64,000 bases of DNA from CAVSWT01 sp963746735 (GTDB taxonomy: Bacteria > Bacteroidota > Ignavibacteria > Ignavibacteriales > Ignavibacteriaceae): assembly GCA_963746735.1 (NCBI GenBank), contig CAVVCO010000015.1:255460-319459 (forward strand), in the 5' to 3' direction. Of the stretch, positions 28,790 to 39,000 are shown one piece after another. The notes beneath the pieces were generated by a model. That model was not told the origin of the DNA and made no database searches. It saw only the letters and a program-made list of their open reading frames with translations. The stretch's first letter is position 1. Each line of letters begins with the position of its first letter. The position numbers and the translations under genes are program-made.

Positions 28790-28861
28790 TTTCATTGAAC
28801 CTTCCTAAAAATTAAATTATTTTAAAATATAAAATTCGGGGTATTATAAACAGGGCAGGCT
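28790..28861 (+). repeat. Dispersed upstream repeat, copy C (diverged)
   Basis: TTTCATTGAACCTTCCTAAA matches the start of copy A and ATAAACAGGGCAGGC matches the end of copy B. It lies about 90 bases before the start at 28950. Confidence 0.4.
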
Positions 28862-28949
28862 CGGGCGGAACTTTATTCGATTTGATGATAACCAAAGTAT
28901 ATTAATAAACAATCAATTTCTGGTCAGCCAATAATTAAAGTTTTAAATC

Positions 28950-29897
28950 ATGAAAAAATTGACAGATGAAAAAACATTAAAGTGGCTGCTTGATGGTGAT
29001 GTTTCTCTTCAATATCAAGTAAATCGCGACTTGCTAAATAAGGAAAGAAATGAATTAAGAAATCGAATTTCAAAAGAAGGCTGGGGATTTAAATTCTTAT
29101 CTAAGCGGAATAAAAATGGGCATTGGGGCCGGTCTTTTTATCAGCCCAAATGGATTTCCACACATTATACTTTACTCGATCTAAAAAATTTATCTATCTC
29201 TCCAAACATCAATGAGATAAAACAAACTATATCCATAATACTTAGAGAAAATAAAAGTGAAGATGGAGGAATACTTCCCATTGGTTCAATAAAGGTTAGT
29301 GATGTTTGCATAAACGGAATGTTTCTAAATTATGCCTCATATTTCAAAACAGATGAAGAAAAATTAAAATCAGTTGTTGATTTTATTTTATCGCAGCAAA
29401 TGAAAGATGGCGGCTTCAATTGTCAATTAAATAGAGTTGGTGCAGTTCACAGTTCACTTCATACAACTTTGTGTGTACTTGAAGGAATTTTGGAATATAA
29501 CAGAAATGGTTACAAATACAGATTAAAAGAATTAGAAAAAGCCGAACTTGAATCAAGAGAATTTGTACTAATGCACAGATTATATAAATCTGATAAGACA
29601 GGTGAAATAATTAAGGAGCAATTTTTAAAATTGCCTTATCCTCCACGATGGTATTATGATATTCTGAGAGCTTTGGATTATTTTCAATTTGCAAAAGTTA
29701 AATATGATGATAGAATGCAAGATGCAATTGATGTTATTTTGAAAAAGAAAAAATCAAATAACACCTGGCTGCTGCAGGCAAATCATCCCGGGCAAACTCA
29801 CTTCGAAATGGAAAAAGTAGGAGATCCCAGTCGTTGGAATACTTTAAGGGCATTAAGAATCCTGAAATATTTCGAAATTAAAATAAATCCGTTCTAA
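28950..29897 (+). CDS. Alpha/alpha-toroid (terpenoid cyclase/prenyltransferase-like) protein
   Basis: A 315-residue soluble protein of helical repeats like those of squalene cyclases and protein prenyltransferases: repeated segments such as SEDGGILPIGS, MKDGGFNCQLN with a following VGAVHSSLHTTL, and YPPRWYYDILRALDYF. There is no DxDD cyclase motif and it is about half a squalene cyclase, so catalysis is doubtful. Followed by a terminator at 29945. Function unknown. Confidence 0.55.
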   Translation: MKKLTDEKTLKWLLDGDVSLQYQVNRDLLNKERNELRNRISKEGWGFKFLSKRNKNGHWGRSFYQPKWISTHYTLLDLKNLSISPNINEIKQTISIILRENKSEDGGILPIGSIKVSDVCINGMFLNYASYFKTDEEKLKSVVDFILSQQMKDGGFNCQLNRVGAVHSSLHTTLCVLEGILEYNRNGYKYRLKELEKAELESREFVLMHRLYKSDKTGEIIKEQFLKLPYPPRWYYDILRALDYFQFAKVKYDDRMQDAIDVILKKKKSNNTWLLQANHPGQTHFEMEKVGDPSRWNTLRALRILKYFEIKINPF

Positions 29898-29944
29898 CTG
29901 TAATTTTATTCTCATTGCGACTTCTTTTCTATTTACATAAATTT

Positions 29945-29970
29945 ACTTGCCTTTTAAGAGGCAAGTTTAA
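29945..29970 (+). terminator. Rho-independent terminator
   Basis: ACTTGCC (29945-29951) pairs with GGCAAGT (29960-29966), followed by a T-rich run. It ends the transcript of the toroid protein. Confidence 0.7.
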
Positions 29971-29996
29971 TTTTTATCAATAATAATGGTTATTAA

Positions 29997-30503
29997 ATGA
30001 AAATTATCAAATACTCTATTCTAATTATTTTTTTAATTTTATTCGGCTGCAGTAAAGAAACCGATAAAGGATATATGGACCAGGCTGCAAAAGAAATGAA
30101 AGACAGCAGTGTTACTGATGCTGTCAATTCTTATGAGGCATTAATAAAAGAATTTCCAAAGAGTGATTTAGCTCCCGAAGCATTATCAAAATTGGCAGTA
30201 ATCTACCAAAACGGGATGGTTAAAGCTTTATCTCAAAAAGAAAGTTTCCAAAAGTCAGTTGAGTTTTATAGAAGGATTTATAATGATTATCCACAGAATA
30301 AAAATGCAGCTGAAGCTTTATTTATGTCGGGATACATCCTGGCAAATGATTTACACGATTATGATAAAGCTACGGAGACATATAATTTATTTCTCCAAAA
30401 ATATCCTAAGCATGAATTAGCTATTTCAGCTAAAGAAGAATTAGAACACATGGGTTTATCCCCTGAACAAATATTGGCAAAGAAAAAGACAACAGGAATT
30501 TAA
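29997..30503 (+). CDS. TPR-repeat lipoprotein
   Basis: A 168-residue lipoprotein with lipobox LFGC (Cys at about 18) and three tetratricopeptide-type helix pairs (AVNSYEALIKEFPKSDLAPEA, split; then YRRIYNDYPQNKNAAEALF and YNLFLQKYPKHELA). These resemble the TPR domains of BamD and YbgF/CpoB. It ends with GA shared with the DUF58 start (overlap at 30503). A scaffolding role in the envelope is likely; it is shorter than BamD. Confidence 0.7.
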   Translation: MKIIKYSILIIFLILFGCSKETDKGYMDQAAKEMKDSSVTDAVNSYEALIKEFPKSDLAPEALSKLAVIYQNGMVKALSQKESFQKSVEFYRRIYNDYPQNKNAAEALFMSGYILANDLHDYDKATETYNLFLQKYPKHELAISAKEELEHMGLSPEQILAKKKTTGI

Positions 30504-31411
30504 TGCCCTCTGCGAATGAAGATTATAGGAAATATTTATCGCCATCCTATGTATCAAAGTTAAATTCACTCGAATTAAAAGCACGGTTAGTTGTAGAAGG
30601 ATTTATGGTAGGGCTTCACAAAAGCCCCTACCATGGTTTTAGTGTCGAGTTTACCGAACACCGGCCATACATGCAGGGCGATAATCTTAAAGATGTGGAC
30701 TGGAAAGTATATGGAAAAACCACCCGCTATTTTATAAAGCAGTATGAAGAAGAAACCAATTTAAAAAGCTACATCCTATTAGATACCAGCAAATCCATGA
30801 GTTATGCGTCCGAAGGAAATATTTCAAAACTTGAATATGCATCGACATTGGTTGCCGGGTTAAGCTATATGATGATTAAGCAGCAGGATGCAGTTGGTAT
30901 TTCCCTTTATTCTGAAAAGATTGATAAATATTTACCTCCAAAATCATCACGAGCATATTTGCAGCAGATTTTAAAAAGTCTTGCTGAAGTAAAGCCATCA
31001 AACAAAACAAATACAGCCGCATCTTTAAATTCAATTGCAGAAAAGATTAAAAGACGGGGACTGGTTATCGTAGTTTCAGACTTATTTGATGAAGTTGATT
31101 CTGTGTTAAGTGCTCTGAAACATTTTAGATATAATAATAATGAAGTAATTGTTTTTCAAATCTTAGATCCGGCTGAGCGAAATTTTAATTTCACTAGTGA
31201 TGCAGTATTTAAAGATATTGAAAATGAAGAGGAACTAACCACCCAGCCATATCAAATCCAAAAAGCATATCGCGAAGCTATGAATGAGTTCGTTCACAAA
31301 ATAAAAAGTGAATGTCTAAACTCAAAAATTGACTATAATCTAATCGATACTTCGCAGCCTTATGATAAAGCACTTATAAACTACATTCGTAAAAGATCGA
31401 AACTATATTAG
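30503..31411 (+). CDS. DUF58 domain protein (vWA-like)
   Basis: A 302-residue DUF58 protein. Signature YMQGDNLKDVDWKVYGKT (about 56-73) is followed by a von Willebrand A-like domain with MIDAS residues in DTSKSMS (94-100). In most bacteria it works with a MoxR AAA+ ATPase; none is next to it here. It overlaps the TPR lipoprotein by one base. Cytosolic; function in other species poorly defined. Confidence 0.85.
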   Translation: MPSANEDYRKYLSPSYVSKLNSLELKARLVVEGFMVGLHKSPYHGFSVEFTEHRPYMQGDNLKDVDWKVYGKTTRYFIKQYEEETNLKSYILLDTSKSMSYASEGNISKLEYASTLVAGLSYMMIKQQDAVGISLYSEKIDKYLPPKSSRAYLQQILKSLAEVKPSNKTNTAASLNSIAEKIKRRGLVIVVSDLFDEVDSVLSALKHFRYNNNEVIVFQILDPAERNFNFTSDAVFKDIENEEELTTQPYQIQKAYREAMNEFVHKIKSECLNSKIDYNLIDTSQPYDKALINYIRKRSKLY

Positions 31412-31471
31412 AAATAATTCAAAATTCAAATATCAAAATTCAAAAAAATCATTTTCCCATTTCTTTAATAA

Positions 31472-31502
31472 CAAACCAAATTTCTTAAAGAAATTTGGTT
31501 TG
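31472..31502. terminator. Bidirectional terminator
   Basis: Nearly perfect 31-base palindrome: CAAACCAAATTTCTT (31472-31486) and AAGAAATTTGGTTTG (31488-31502), between the convergent DUF58 and hexosephosphate mutase genes. Confidence 0.75.
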
Positions 31503-31512
31503 CTTATGTGCT

Positions 31513-32871
31513 TCAATTCTTCATTAAATTTTTAATCTCATCAAAATACTTTTCTGATAACTCTTCAGCATTAGTTTTATCCTTTGCTTCAACGATGCTT
31601 CTTATAATAGGTTCTGTATTTGATTTTCTGAAATGTACCCAATGATCTTCAAAATCGATTCTTAATCCGTCATCAATATTTATTTTACCATTTTTAAATT
31701 TGCTCTTTAATGAATTTATAATTTCATCAGGATTGTTTTTGCCAAGATTAATTTTTTTCTTTGCAATAAAATAAGAGGGAAGTGATTCTTTTAATTCTGA
31801 AATTGAGCCTCCAAATTCAAGAAGATGCTGAAGTGTTAAAGCAATTCCAACTAAAGCATCTCTGCCGTAATGCAAAGCAGGATAAATTACACCGCCGCTT
31901 CCTTCACCGCCGATTACAGCGTCAACTTCTTTCATCTTTAAGACTACATTTGCTTCCCCAACGGGCGAACGGAAAACTTTACATCCAAATTCTTTTGCAA
32001 CATCATCAACTGCTCTTGTTGTTGAAAGATTAACAACTACATTTCCTTTTCTTTTTGAGAGAATAAATTTTACACAGCTTGTGATTGTGTTTTCTTCGCT
32101 GAATGGTTCACCTTTATCAGTAATTAAAACTAACCTGTCTACGTCCGGGTCTACAATTACACCAAGATCTGAATTAGTTTCTTTTATTCTTTTCATTGTT
32201 TCAGTTAAGTTTTCCGGGATAGGTTCAGGCAGCCTTGGAAATATTCCTGTCTTTTCACAATTCATTTCGATCACTTCACATCCAAATTCTCTTAACAAAT
32301 CAGGTATACAATAGACTCCGGCTCCATTAACACAATCAACCAAAACTTTAAATTTTCTATTTTTTATTTTTTCTTTTTCAATAAACTCTAAATTTATCAC
32401 ATCATTCATATGTTTTCTTAAACCTTCAGCAAAAAGAGTTTTTGTACCGAGTTTTTCCCAGGTTGGATATTGCTTTTCACTTTTATCAAGAAGAGCCAGC
32501 ATTTCCTTATTTTGTTCCGGCGTCATAAACTGGCCCGTATTATTTAACAGTTTTAAAGCATTCCATTCATTTGGATTATGAGAAGCAGAAATAGCAATTC
32601 CACCATTTGCATTAAGATTTTTTACTGTGTACTGAACGGTAGGAGTTGGGCAAATACCAATTTCAACAACGTCAAGGCCCTTGGCAAGTAATGTCCCGGT
32701 AACTATTGACTGAACCATATCGCCGGATATTCTTGCATCGCGTCCAATTACAATTTTCCCGGAGCCTATAAAATCAGCATAAGCAGAAGCATATTTAACT
32801 AAAGTCTGCGGCTCAAGTCCATCGCCAATTATTCCTCTAATTCCGGAAACACTAACCATTAAAGTTGGCAT
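31513..32871 (-). CDS. glmM: Phosphoglucosamine mutase / phosphohexomutase
   Basis: A 452-residue alpha-D-phosphohexomutase. Domains in order: SGIRGIIGDG start, phosphoserine site SASHNP (Ser97), metal loop DPDVDRLVL, sugar-binding GGEGSGG and phosphate-binding RKSNTEPIIRS. The length and motif set fit GlmM (glucosamine-6-P to -1-P for peptidoglycan) or a phosphomannomutase/phosphoglucomutase; GlmM is my preference but the specificity is not certain. Confidence 0.8.
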   Translation of the reverse strand: MPTLMVSVSGIRGIIGDGLEPQTLVKYASAYADFIGSGKIVIGRDARISGDMVQSIVTGTLLAKGLDVVEIGICPTPTVQYTVKNLNANGGIAISASHNPNEWNALKLLNNTGQFMTPEQNKEMLALLDKSEKQYPTWEKLGTKTLFAEGLRKHMNDVINLEFIEKEKIKNRKFKVLVDCVNGAGVYCIPDLLREFGCEVIEMNCEKTGIFPRLPEPIPENLTETMKRIKETNSDLGVIVDPDVDRLVLITDKGEPFSEENTITSCVKFILSKRKGNVVVNLSTTRAVDDVAKEFGCKVFRSPVGEANVVLKMKEVDAVIGGEGSGGVIYPALHYGRDALVGIALTLQHLLEFGGSISELKESLPSYFIAKKKINLGKNNPDEIINSLKSKFKNGKINIDDGLRIDFEDHWVHFRKSNTEPIIRSIVEAKDKTNAEELSEKYFDEIKNLMKN

Positions 32872-33037
32872 TAAAAACCTCCCGTATTATTTGGTATTTC
32901 AATTTATCAAGTAAAACAAAGATAATGCATTTTTAATAAAACTTTACACTTTCGTATATAATAGATTAAAATATACACATTCGTGAATATATATTTTTTA
33001 ACATAAAAATTTATCTGCAATTATAAAGCAATATTGG

Positions 33038-33066
33038 TTGACTTAAATATTTAGGTGTTATATATT
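33038..33066 (+). promoter_or_regulatory. Possible sigma-70-type promoter
   Basis: TTGACT at 33038-33043 and TATATT at 33061-33066, spacer 17 bases, 73 bases before the TonB receptor start. Confidence 0.45.
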
Positions 33067-33139
33067 CAGCAAGTAATTTTTTGAAGTTAAAATCTTCCTA
33101 ATGCATTTCATTAATAAATAATTATTTAAGAGGTTCTTG

Positions 33140-36028
33140 ATGAGTAAGTTTCGCTTACTATTTTTTGTTTACTCAATCTTAGTATTATTTTCCTCTCCAA
33201 TTTTTTCACAGTCCACAGGCAAAATCGCCGGAAAAATAACTGATAAAAGTACTGGAGAGGCAATACCTTTTGCAAATGTTTTTGTAGAGGGAACTACATT
33301 GGGGGCTGCCGCTGATGTTGACGGTATATATACTATAGTTAACGTACAGCCAGGAGTATATAGTATTACAGCATCAGTCGTCGGATACCAAAAGGTAACC
33401 GTTCAGAATGTTAGAGTGAACGTGGATTTTACTACCCGCCAAAACTTTGAATTATCCACTGGTACTTTCGATCTTCCTCCTGTTATTGTTCAAGGTGAAC
33501 GAAATCCCTTAATCAGGCAGGATTTAACAAATCCAACTGTAGCAATTACTGATGAATCGATTCATGAATTACCCGTGGATCAAATTTCAGATGTAATTAG
33601 TTTACAAGCTGGTGTAGTAAAAGGAGATGACGGTACATTACATGTACGCGGCGGTTATAGCAACGAAGTTTCATATACTTTAAACGGTGTCTCGTTAAAC
33701 GATCCTTATGATAATACCAGGTCAATTGGATTAGCAACAAATGCTGTTAAAGAAGTTTCTGTTTCTACAGGAACTTTTGCTGCACAATATGGAAACGCGC
33801 TTAGCGGAGTTGTTAATTATGTTACCAAAGAGGGCGGCGATAATTATTCTTTCAGCTTACGCGGATATGGCGGTGATTATGCTACAAATAGAACTGAGTT
33901 ATTCACAGATAAGTTAGGTTTCAACCAAATTGATCCTGTTAATAGAGGAAGAATGGAAGGAACATTTGGCGGCCCATTTCCATTTTTAAATAAAGCCAAA
34001 TTTTACGTTTCTAGTATTTACGAAAATTTTAAAGGTTCTAGGTACGGTACAAGACTTTACAATACAACAGATTCATATTTAAGTCCGGATAATTTTAACT
34101 CCACCGATCCAAGACATGGAATGTCAACCGATACATTATATTTCAACCCATATTATAATAATTCTAAAGGGCTGCCTACCGGTGACGGCGTTATGGTGCC
34201 AATGAATGCTTCCGAGAATTTTAATTTACAAGGAAACATTAGTTATAAATTCGGTTCGCTTATAAAATTAAAATATGAAGCTGTTTATAATAAAGGTGTA
34301 GGTGATGGAAGAAGCGGCCTAACATTTGGATTTACAGATAATGAAAGAGCTTATCTTTATGACCCTAATGGAAGAGGACAAACTCATTCTACTGGATTAA
34401 TTCAAACCTTGGATTTAACTCATACTTTATCAAGCAGCATATTTTATACATTAACTGCTTCATATGGTTATGATCAAAATCAATATTATTTATATAAAGA
34501 TATAAATGATTCTCGATATTTACCTGCGCTATTTAGGCGCGAAATTGGTACAACAGGTTTTTACGCCGGTGGAACAGATAATTACCGTGAATTTAGAAAA
34601 ACTCAGACTATCGGTTTTAAAGGTGATCTTGTTGCGCAGTTATTTGATACACATGAATTTAAATTTGGATTTGAATTTAGAAAACATGATTTGAATTTTG
34701 ATAGCTATTCAATAGAGTTTGGAAAAATTGAAAACGGCGTATTTAATAGTAATATTATTAATAATGATTTGTTATACGATAGCACGTTACAGCTTTCACG
34801 AAGGATTCCAGTAGATCAATCACTTCGTACAATTTATAGTGTAAAGCCAACCCAATTTTCTACTTACTTACAGGACAAAATAGAATTAGCTTCATCATTT
34901 ATTGTTAATGTTGGTTTGCGTTATGAATACTTTGATCCTGCTACAACGTATAATCCAAATTTATCTCAAAACCTAACCGATTCTATTAACGGAAATATTT
35001 CGGCTTACAACATTCCGGCAGATAAACAAAACATGTTAAGCCCAAGAATAAGTGTTTCATATCCTATAACAGATAAAGGAATAATTAGATTCTCATACGG
35101 ACATTTTTATCAAATTGGCTCGCTTCAAAGTCTTTATAGGAATTTAAATTATTATGTAACTAATGCCGGAGAGACACCTACATTTGGTAATGCAAATGTT
35201 AAACCTCAGAAGTCAGTTCAATATGAAATGGGATTGCAGCAGCAGCTTACTGATGATTTTAAATTTGATTTAACAGGTTTTTATAAAGATGTGACCAATT
35301 ATATTTATAGTCAAACTATATATACTGCCAAGGGCAGAGAGTACAATTTCTTAACTAATCTTTCATACGCTAATACACGTGGAATTACATTATCATTCTT
35401 TAAAAGAAGATCACCTGGTGGTATTTTCCAGGCTTCTTTAGATTATACATTTTCAATTGCTGAAGGCAATAGAACTGAACCATCTGCAGAAATTTTCTTA
35501 AGTGAAATTTCCGGGAAAGAAACCGAAACGTTTTTAGTCCCGCTTAGCTTTGATAGGTCGCATGTTATTAATGGTACACTTGCTTTAATTCCAAATGATG
35601 ATTGGAATATAGGGATGATTTTTAATTTACAAACCGGTACCCCTTATACTCCAAGTCTTCCTTCTCAGTTAAGCTCCATTACTTATGTCCAATATTCAGG
35701 TACAAAACAAACACAATGGAATGTAGACCTTAAAGTTGAGAGATATTTTGAGATTGGTCCGTTTAGAACTTCTTTATTCTTGCAAGTACAAAATTTGTTT
35801 GATACTCAAAACGAACTTAGCGTTTGGGCTAGCTCAGGAAGAGCATTATCAAATGTTGAGCAAGTATTAAACAGCAATTTTGAATTTAGCGATACAAGAA
35901 TGAGAATTGAGAGAGGCGACCCGGGTTTGTTCGGAATTAATGTACTAAATAATTATTATTCTGATCGGCCGGAAAGAGTTAATAGACCAAGAGAAATTCG
36001 TTTAGGATTTTCACTTTTATTCAATTAA
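33140..36028 (+). CDS. TonB-dependent receptor with carboxypeptidase regulatory-like domain
   Basis: About 962 residues, starting at ATG 33140. Signal peptide MSKFRLLFFVYSILVLFSSP, a CarboxypepD_reg-like domain (GKIAGKITDKSTGEAIPFAN, then VDGIYTIVNVQPG), a plug (HVRGGYSNEVSYTLNGVSL) and a 22-strand-type barrel with terminal RLGFSLLFN. It lies 25 bases before a large secreted protein and is followed by a PorV family gene, a set recurring in Ignavibacteria-like genomes. Substrate unknown. Confidence 0.85.
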   Translation: MSKFRLLFFVYSILVLFSSPIFSQSTGKIAGKITDKSTGEAIPFANVFVEGTTLGAAADVDGIYTIVNVQPGVYSITASVVGYQKVTVQNVRVNVDFTTRQNFELSTGTFDLPPVIVQGERNPLIRQDLTNPTVAITDESIHELPVDQISDVISLQAGVVKGDDGTLHVRGGYSNEVSYTLNGVSLNDPYDNTRSIGLATNAVKEVSVSTGTFAAQYGNALSGVVNYVTKEGGDNYSFSLRGYGGDYATNRTELFTDKLGFNQIDPVNRGRMEGTFGGPFPFLNKAKFYVSSIYENFKGSRYGTRLYNTTDSYLSPDNFNSTDPRHGMSTDTLYFNPYYNNSKGLPTGDGVMVPMNASENFNLQGNISYKFGSLIKLKYEAVYNKGVGDGRSGLTFGFTDNERAYLYDPNGRGQTHSTGLIQTLDLTHTLSSSIFYTLTASYGYDQNQYYLYKDINDSRYLPALFRREIGTTGFYAGGTDNYREFRKTQTIGFKGDLVAQLFDTHEFKFGFEFRKHDLNFDSYSIEFGKIENGVFNSNIINNDLLYDSTLQLSRRIPVDQSLRTIYSVKPTQFSTYLQDKIELASSFIVNVGLRYEYFDPATTYNPNLSQNLTDSINGNISAYNIPADKQNMLSPRISVSYPITDKGIIRFSYGHFYQIGSLQSLYRNLNYYVTNAGETPTFGNANVKPQKSVQYEMGLQQQLTDDFKFDLTGFYKDVTNYIYSQTIYTAKGREYNFLTNLSYANTRGITLSFFKRRSPGGIFQASLDYTFSIAEGNRTEPSAEIFLSEISGKETETFLVPLSFDRSHVINGTLALIPNDDWNIGMIFNLQTGTPYTPSLPSQLSSITYVQYSGTKQTQWNVDLKVERYFEIGPFRTSLFLQVQNLFDTQNELSVWASSGRALSNVEQVLNSNFEFSDTRMRIERGDPGLFGINVLNNYYSDRPERVNRPREIRLGFSLLFN

Positions 36029-36053
36029 TGCATAAGAATTTGAGGAAGAATAA

Positions 36054-39000
36054 ATGTTAAATAAAAATTACTTCTTTTTTATAATTATATTTTTGCTTTT
36101 TGCTGTTTTTTCTAATTATGCTCAGCAAAGAGATAAATACGGAAATATTAATATCAAAGGCCTTACTCAAGCAGATATGGAAAGGCTTTTCCCCGAATAC
36201 AACAGGAAATTTTATAAAACAAATGGCGAAACAAAGGCTATAAAATCTGTTATCATAAGCGGAAATAAAATTACAACCATACTTTATAATTATGGTTCTA
36301 TTTGCAAACCAAACACTCTTCCCAATATTGCAGATTTGGTGTGGCAGGGATTGGGTTATGGATTTGAATTTGGACCCTTAGCTGCCGGTGAAGTTTCCGG
36401 TGGTGGAATAGATACTCTGCATATTGTAGATGATTCCTTTGTGTTGTCCGGACAAGGTTCGTATTCTCCGGATGGAACATTAAAATGGGGCTGGCTGCCG
36501 AAACCTGGTTATGCAGATCCCAATCAAGATGATATTGCAACTTTAAATGCACCTGACTTAAATGGCGACGGTAAACCTGATTCATGGCCGGAAAGTTTTT
36601 ATTCTGCCGGAGCCGGAAAATATATTTGGCCGGCATTTTTAGGTGATCAAGCAACTGCACCGGATGAAGAAGTTTATTATGTAATGGATGATTATACAAA
36701 CGCTGAATTTCCTTATTATCCATTTCCAAGTGATACCACAAAAAGAGGATTAGGACTTGATGCTGAAGTTAGAGTGCTTCAATTTAATAATCCCTTAGCC
36801 CAAAATATTCTATTCTTAGTCTATAGAATAACAAACGCAAGTGAAAAAAGTCTTCCAAGATTATATTTTGGTATGCAGGGTGATCCTCATGTTGGCGGCA
36901 GCGCAGATTATGGTGATGATAATGCTTTCTTTATTCCTGCAACCGGAGATTTGGCTACACCTTATCCACAGCGTTCAAGAAGTATGGTTTATGCTTATGA
37001 TGCCGATGGTGTGGGGTTAGGTGGACGTAAAACAGGATATTTTGGATGGAAGTTTTTGGAATCACCTTCTAATTCTACAGACGGAATTGATAATGACGAT
37101 GATGGTATGCTGGATGAAAGTCCTTTTAATTCTGCCGGTAATTATGTTGATGGAGTTAATATACCGTTAACTTATGGAATTTCTGACTTAGCAAAATTCA
37201 AAGCAATTTATGGTGATCCTAAACCTCGTTATCAGGGTGATGAAGATGGTGATTGGAACCCTGCTAAAGATGATATCGGAATTGACGGTATTGGCCCGGA
37301 TTCACCAAATTATCCAGGTCCTGATTTTGGCGAAGGGGATGGTGTTCCTACACAAGGTTGGTATCAAGACGTAAATGATAATAACAAGTTTGATGCTGGT
37401 GAACCGATATCTACAGAACGAATTCCTGGGTATAAATGGGCAGGTTCTGAGCCAAGTTTTGGCTTAAGAGATATTTCCGAATCTGACCAGCTTGGCTTAA
37501 CAAGCTTCCATGCTGCTGCTTATACAAATAGTTTACCTAATGTTCCTAAGAATACTCCTTTAATGTGGGAGTGGTTGTCATCAGCAGTTATAGATCCTAA
37601 TCAAACATTATTACAGAATCCGGGAGATAATATATTTAACTTTGGAACCGGGCCCCTTAGTTTGGAAAGAGGAGAAACCCAGCGGTTTTCAATGGCAATA
37701 TTATTCGGCGACAACTTGACCGATTTGGTTTTAAATGCTGAAACTTCTACAAGAGTTCTTGAAGCAGATTATCGTTTTGCTCAGCCCCCGTTAAAGCCAA
37801 TTGTTACTGCTGTACCTGGAAATAATCAAGTTACTTTATACTGGGACTCAAGGGCTGAAGGATCGATTGATCCTTTAAGCAGTAAAAAAGATTTTCAGGG
37901 ATATAAAATTTACAGAAGCAGGGATTACCAATTTTCAGATGTTTATAAGATAACAGATGGAAACGGAGTTCCATTTCTAGGTCAGCCGCTTTTAGATGCG
38001 AATGGAAATAAAGCACAGTTTGATTATGTTGATTCGTTAAGCGGTTATTTTCCGGTTGAATATTCAGGAAGAGCTGTAAAATATTATATTGGCAACAATA
38101 CCGGTTTGGTTCATGAATATGTCGATAAAACAGCGAAGAACGGAATTACTTATTATTATGCTGTTGTTTCTTACGACGGAGGAAATCTTGAAACAGGTAA
38201 AGAGTTAGCTCCTTCAGAATGTCAGGCAGTTATTAAGAAAGATGCAGTTACTAGTGAATTAAAATATGATGTAAATACTGTCGGTGTTACGCCAGGCCCA
38301 TTACCTTCAGGAATCGAAAATGCTGCTGCCGGAATTAATGGCATTCCTCAAACACTAAACGGCAATTCAACAGGTGCAATCAAGGTAAAAGTTTTAAATG
38401 ATTTAATTGTTGAACCGAAACAATTTAAAATTAATTTTACCGACAGTGTAGCTTATAATATTTTGGATTCAACTGGTGTTTCAGAATCTATAACATCTAA
38501 AGATACGGTTTTTGTTAATGTAAGTAACGGTGATATTGAACCGGGAAGCTTTCAGTTATTCGATGCGAGTAACACTTTAGTTGATGCATCAAAGTATTTT
38601 ATAAATACAGAAAGCGGGAAATTAAGAGGGTTAACTCATAATGCTCTTCCGGAAGGTGAAATTTTCACGGCTAAGTATAGATATTATCCTGTATTGAATA
38701 GTCAGTTTATCAGAGGCCAAGATGATAACCCGGCATTTAACGGTGTAAAAGTTTATGTCACTAATGATCCATTAGGAATTGATACTGTAAATAGCGGATT
38801 TATTACAAATACTAAAATTGATCTCAAAACTACTCTTATTACTAAGGCTGAAATTGGTACCTCGGTATTGGTTAGAGCAGATTGGGAAATTAGATGGAAT
38901 AATGTTGATACAACCGCTAATGGAGACTGGGCTGAACCGGGAGATACTGCTTCAAATCATTTAGGGAAACCTACTGTATGCCCATTCAGAATTTTTGATG

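Larger units (their letters stand above)
28470..28949. other. Long intergenic region with two repeat elements
   Basis: 480 bases without a credible gene. The left half is attC-like copy 3; the right part holds dispersed repeat copy C. Between them (28690-28780) I see only AT-rich DNA with no tRNA or clear promoter. Confidence 0.6.

Noticed and set aside
24488..28949. CRISPR array
   Set aside because: The repeats are few, long, imperfect and separated by genes; there are no regular short repeats with unique spacers and no cas genes.
36298..36741. 147-codon minus-strand reading frame
   Set aside because: It is a shadow of the large secreted-protein gene and has no signal or family similarity.
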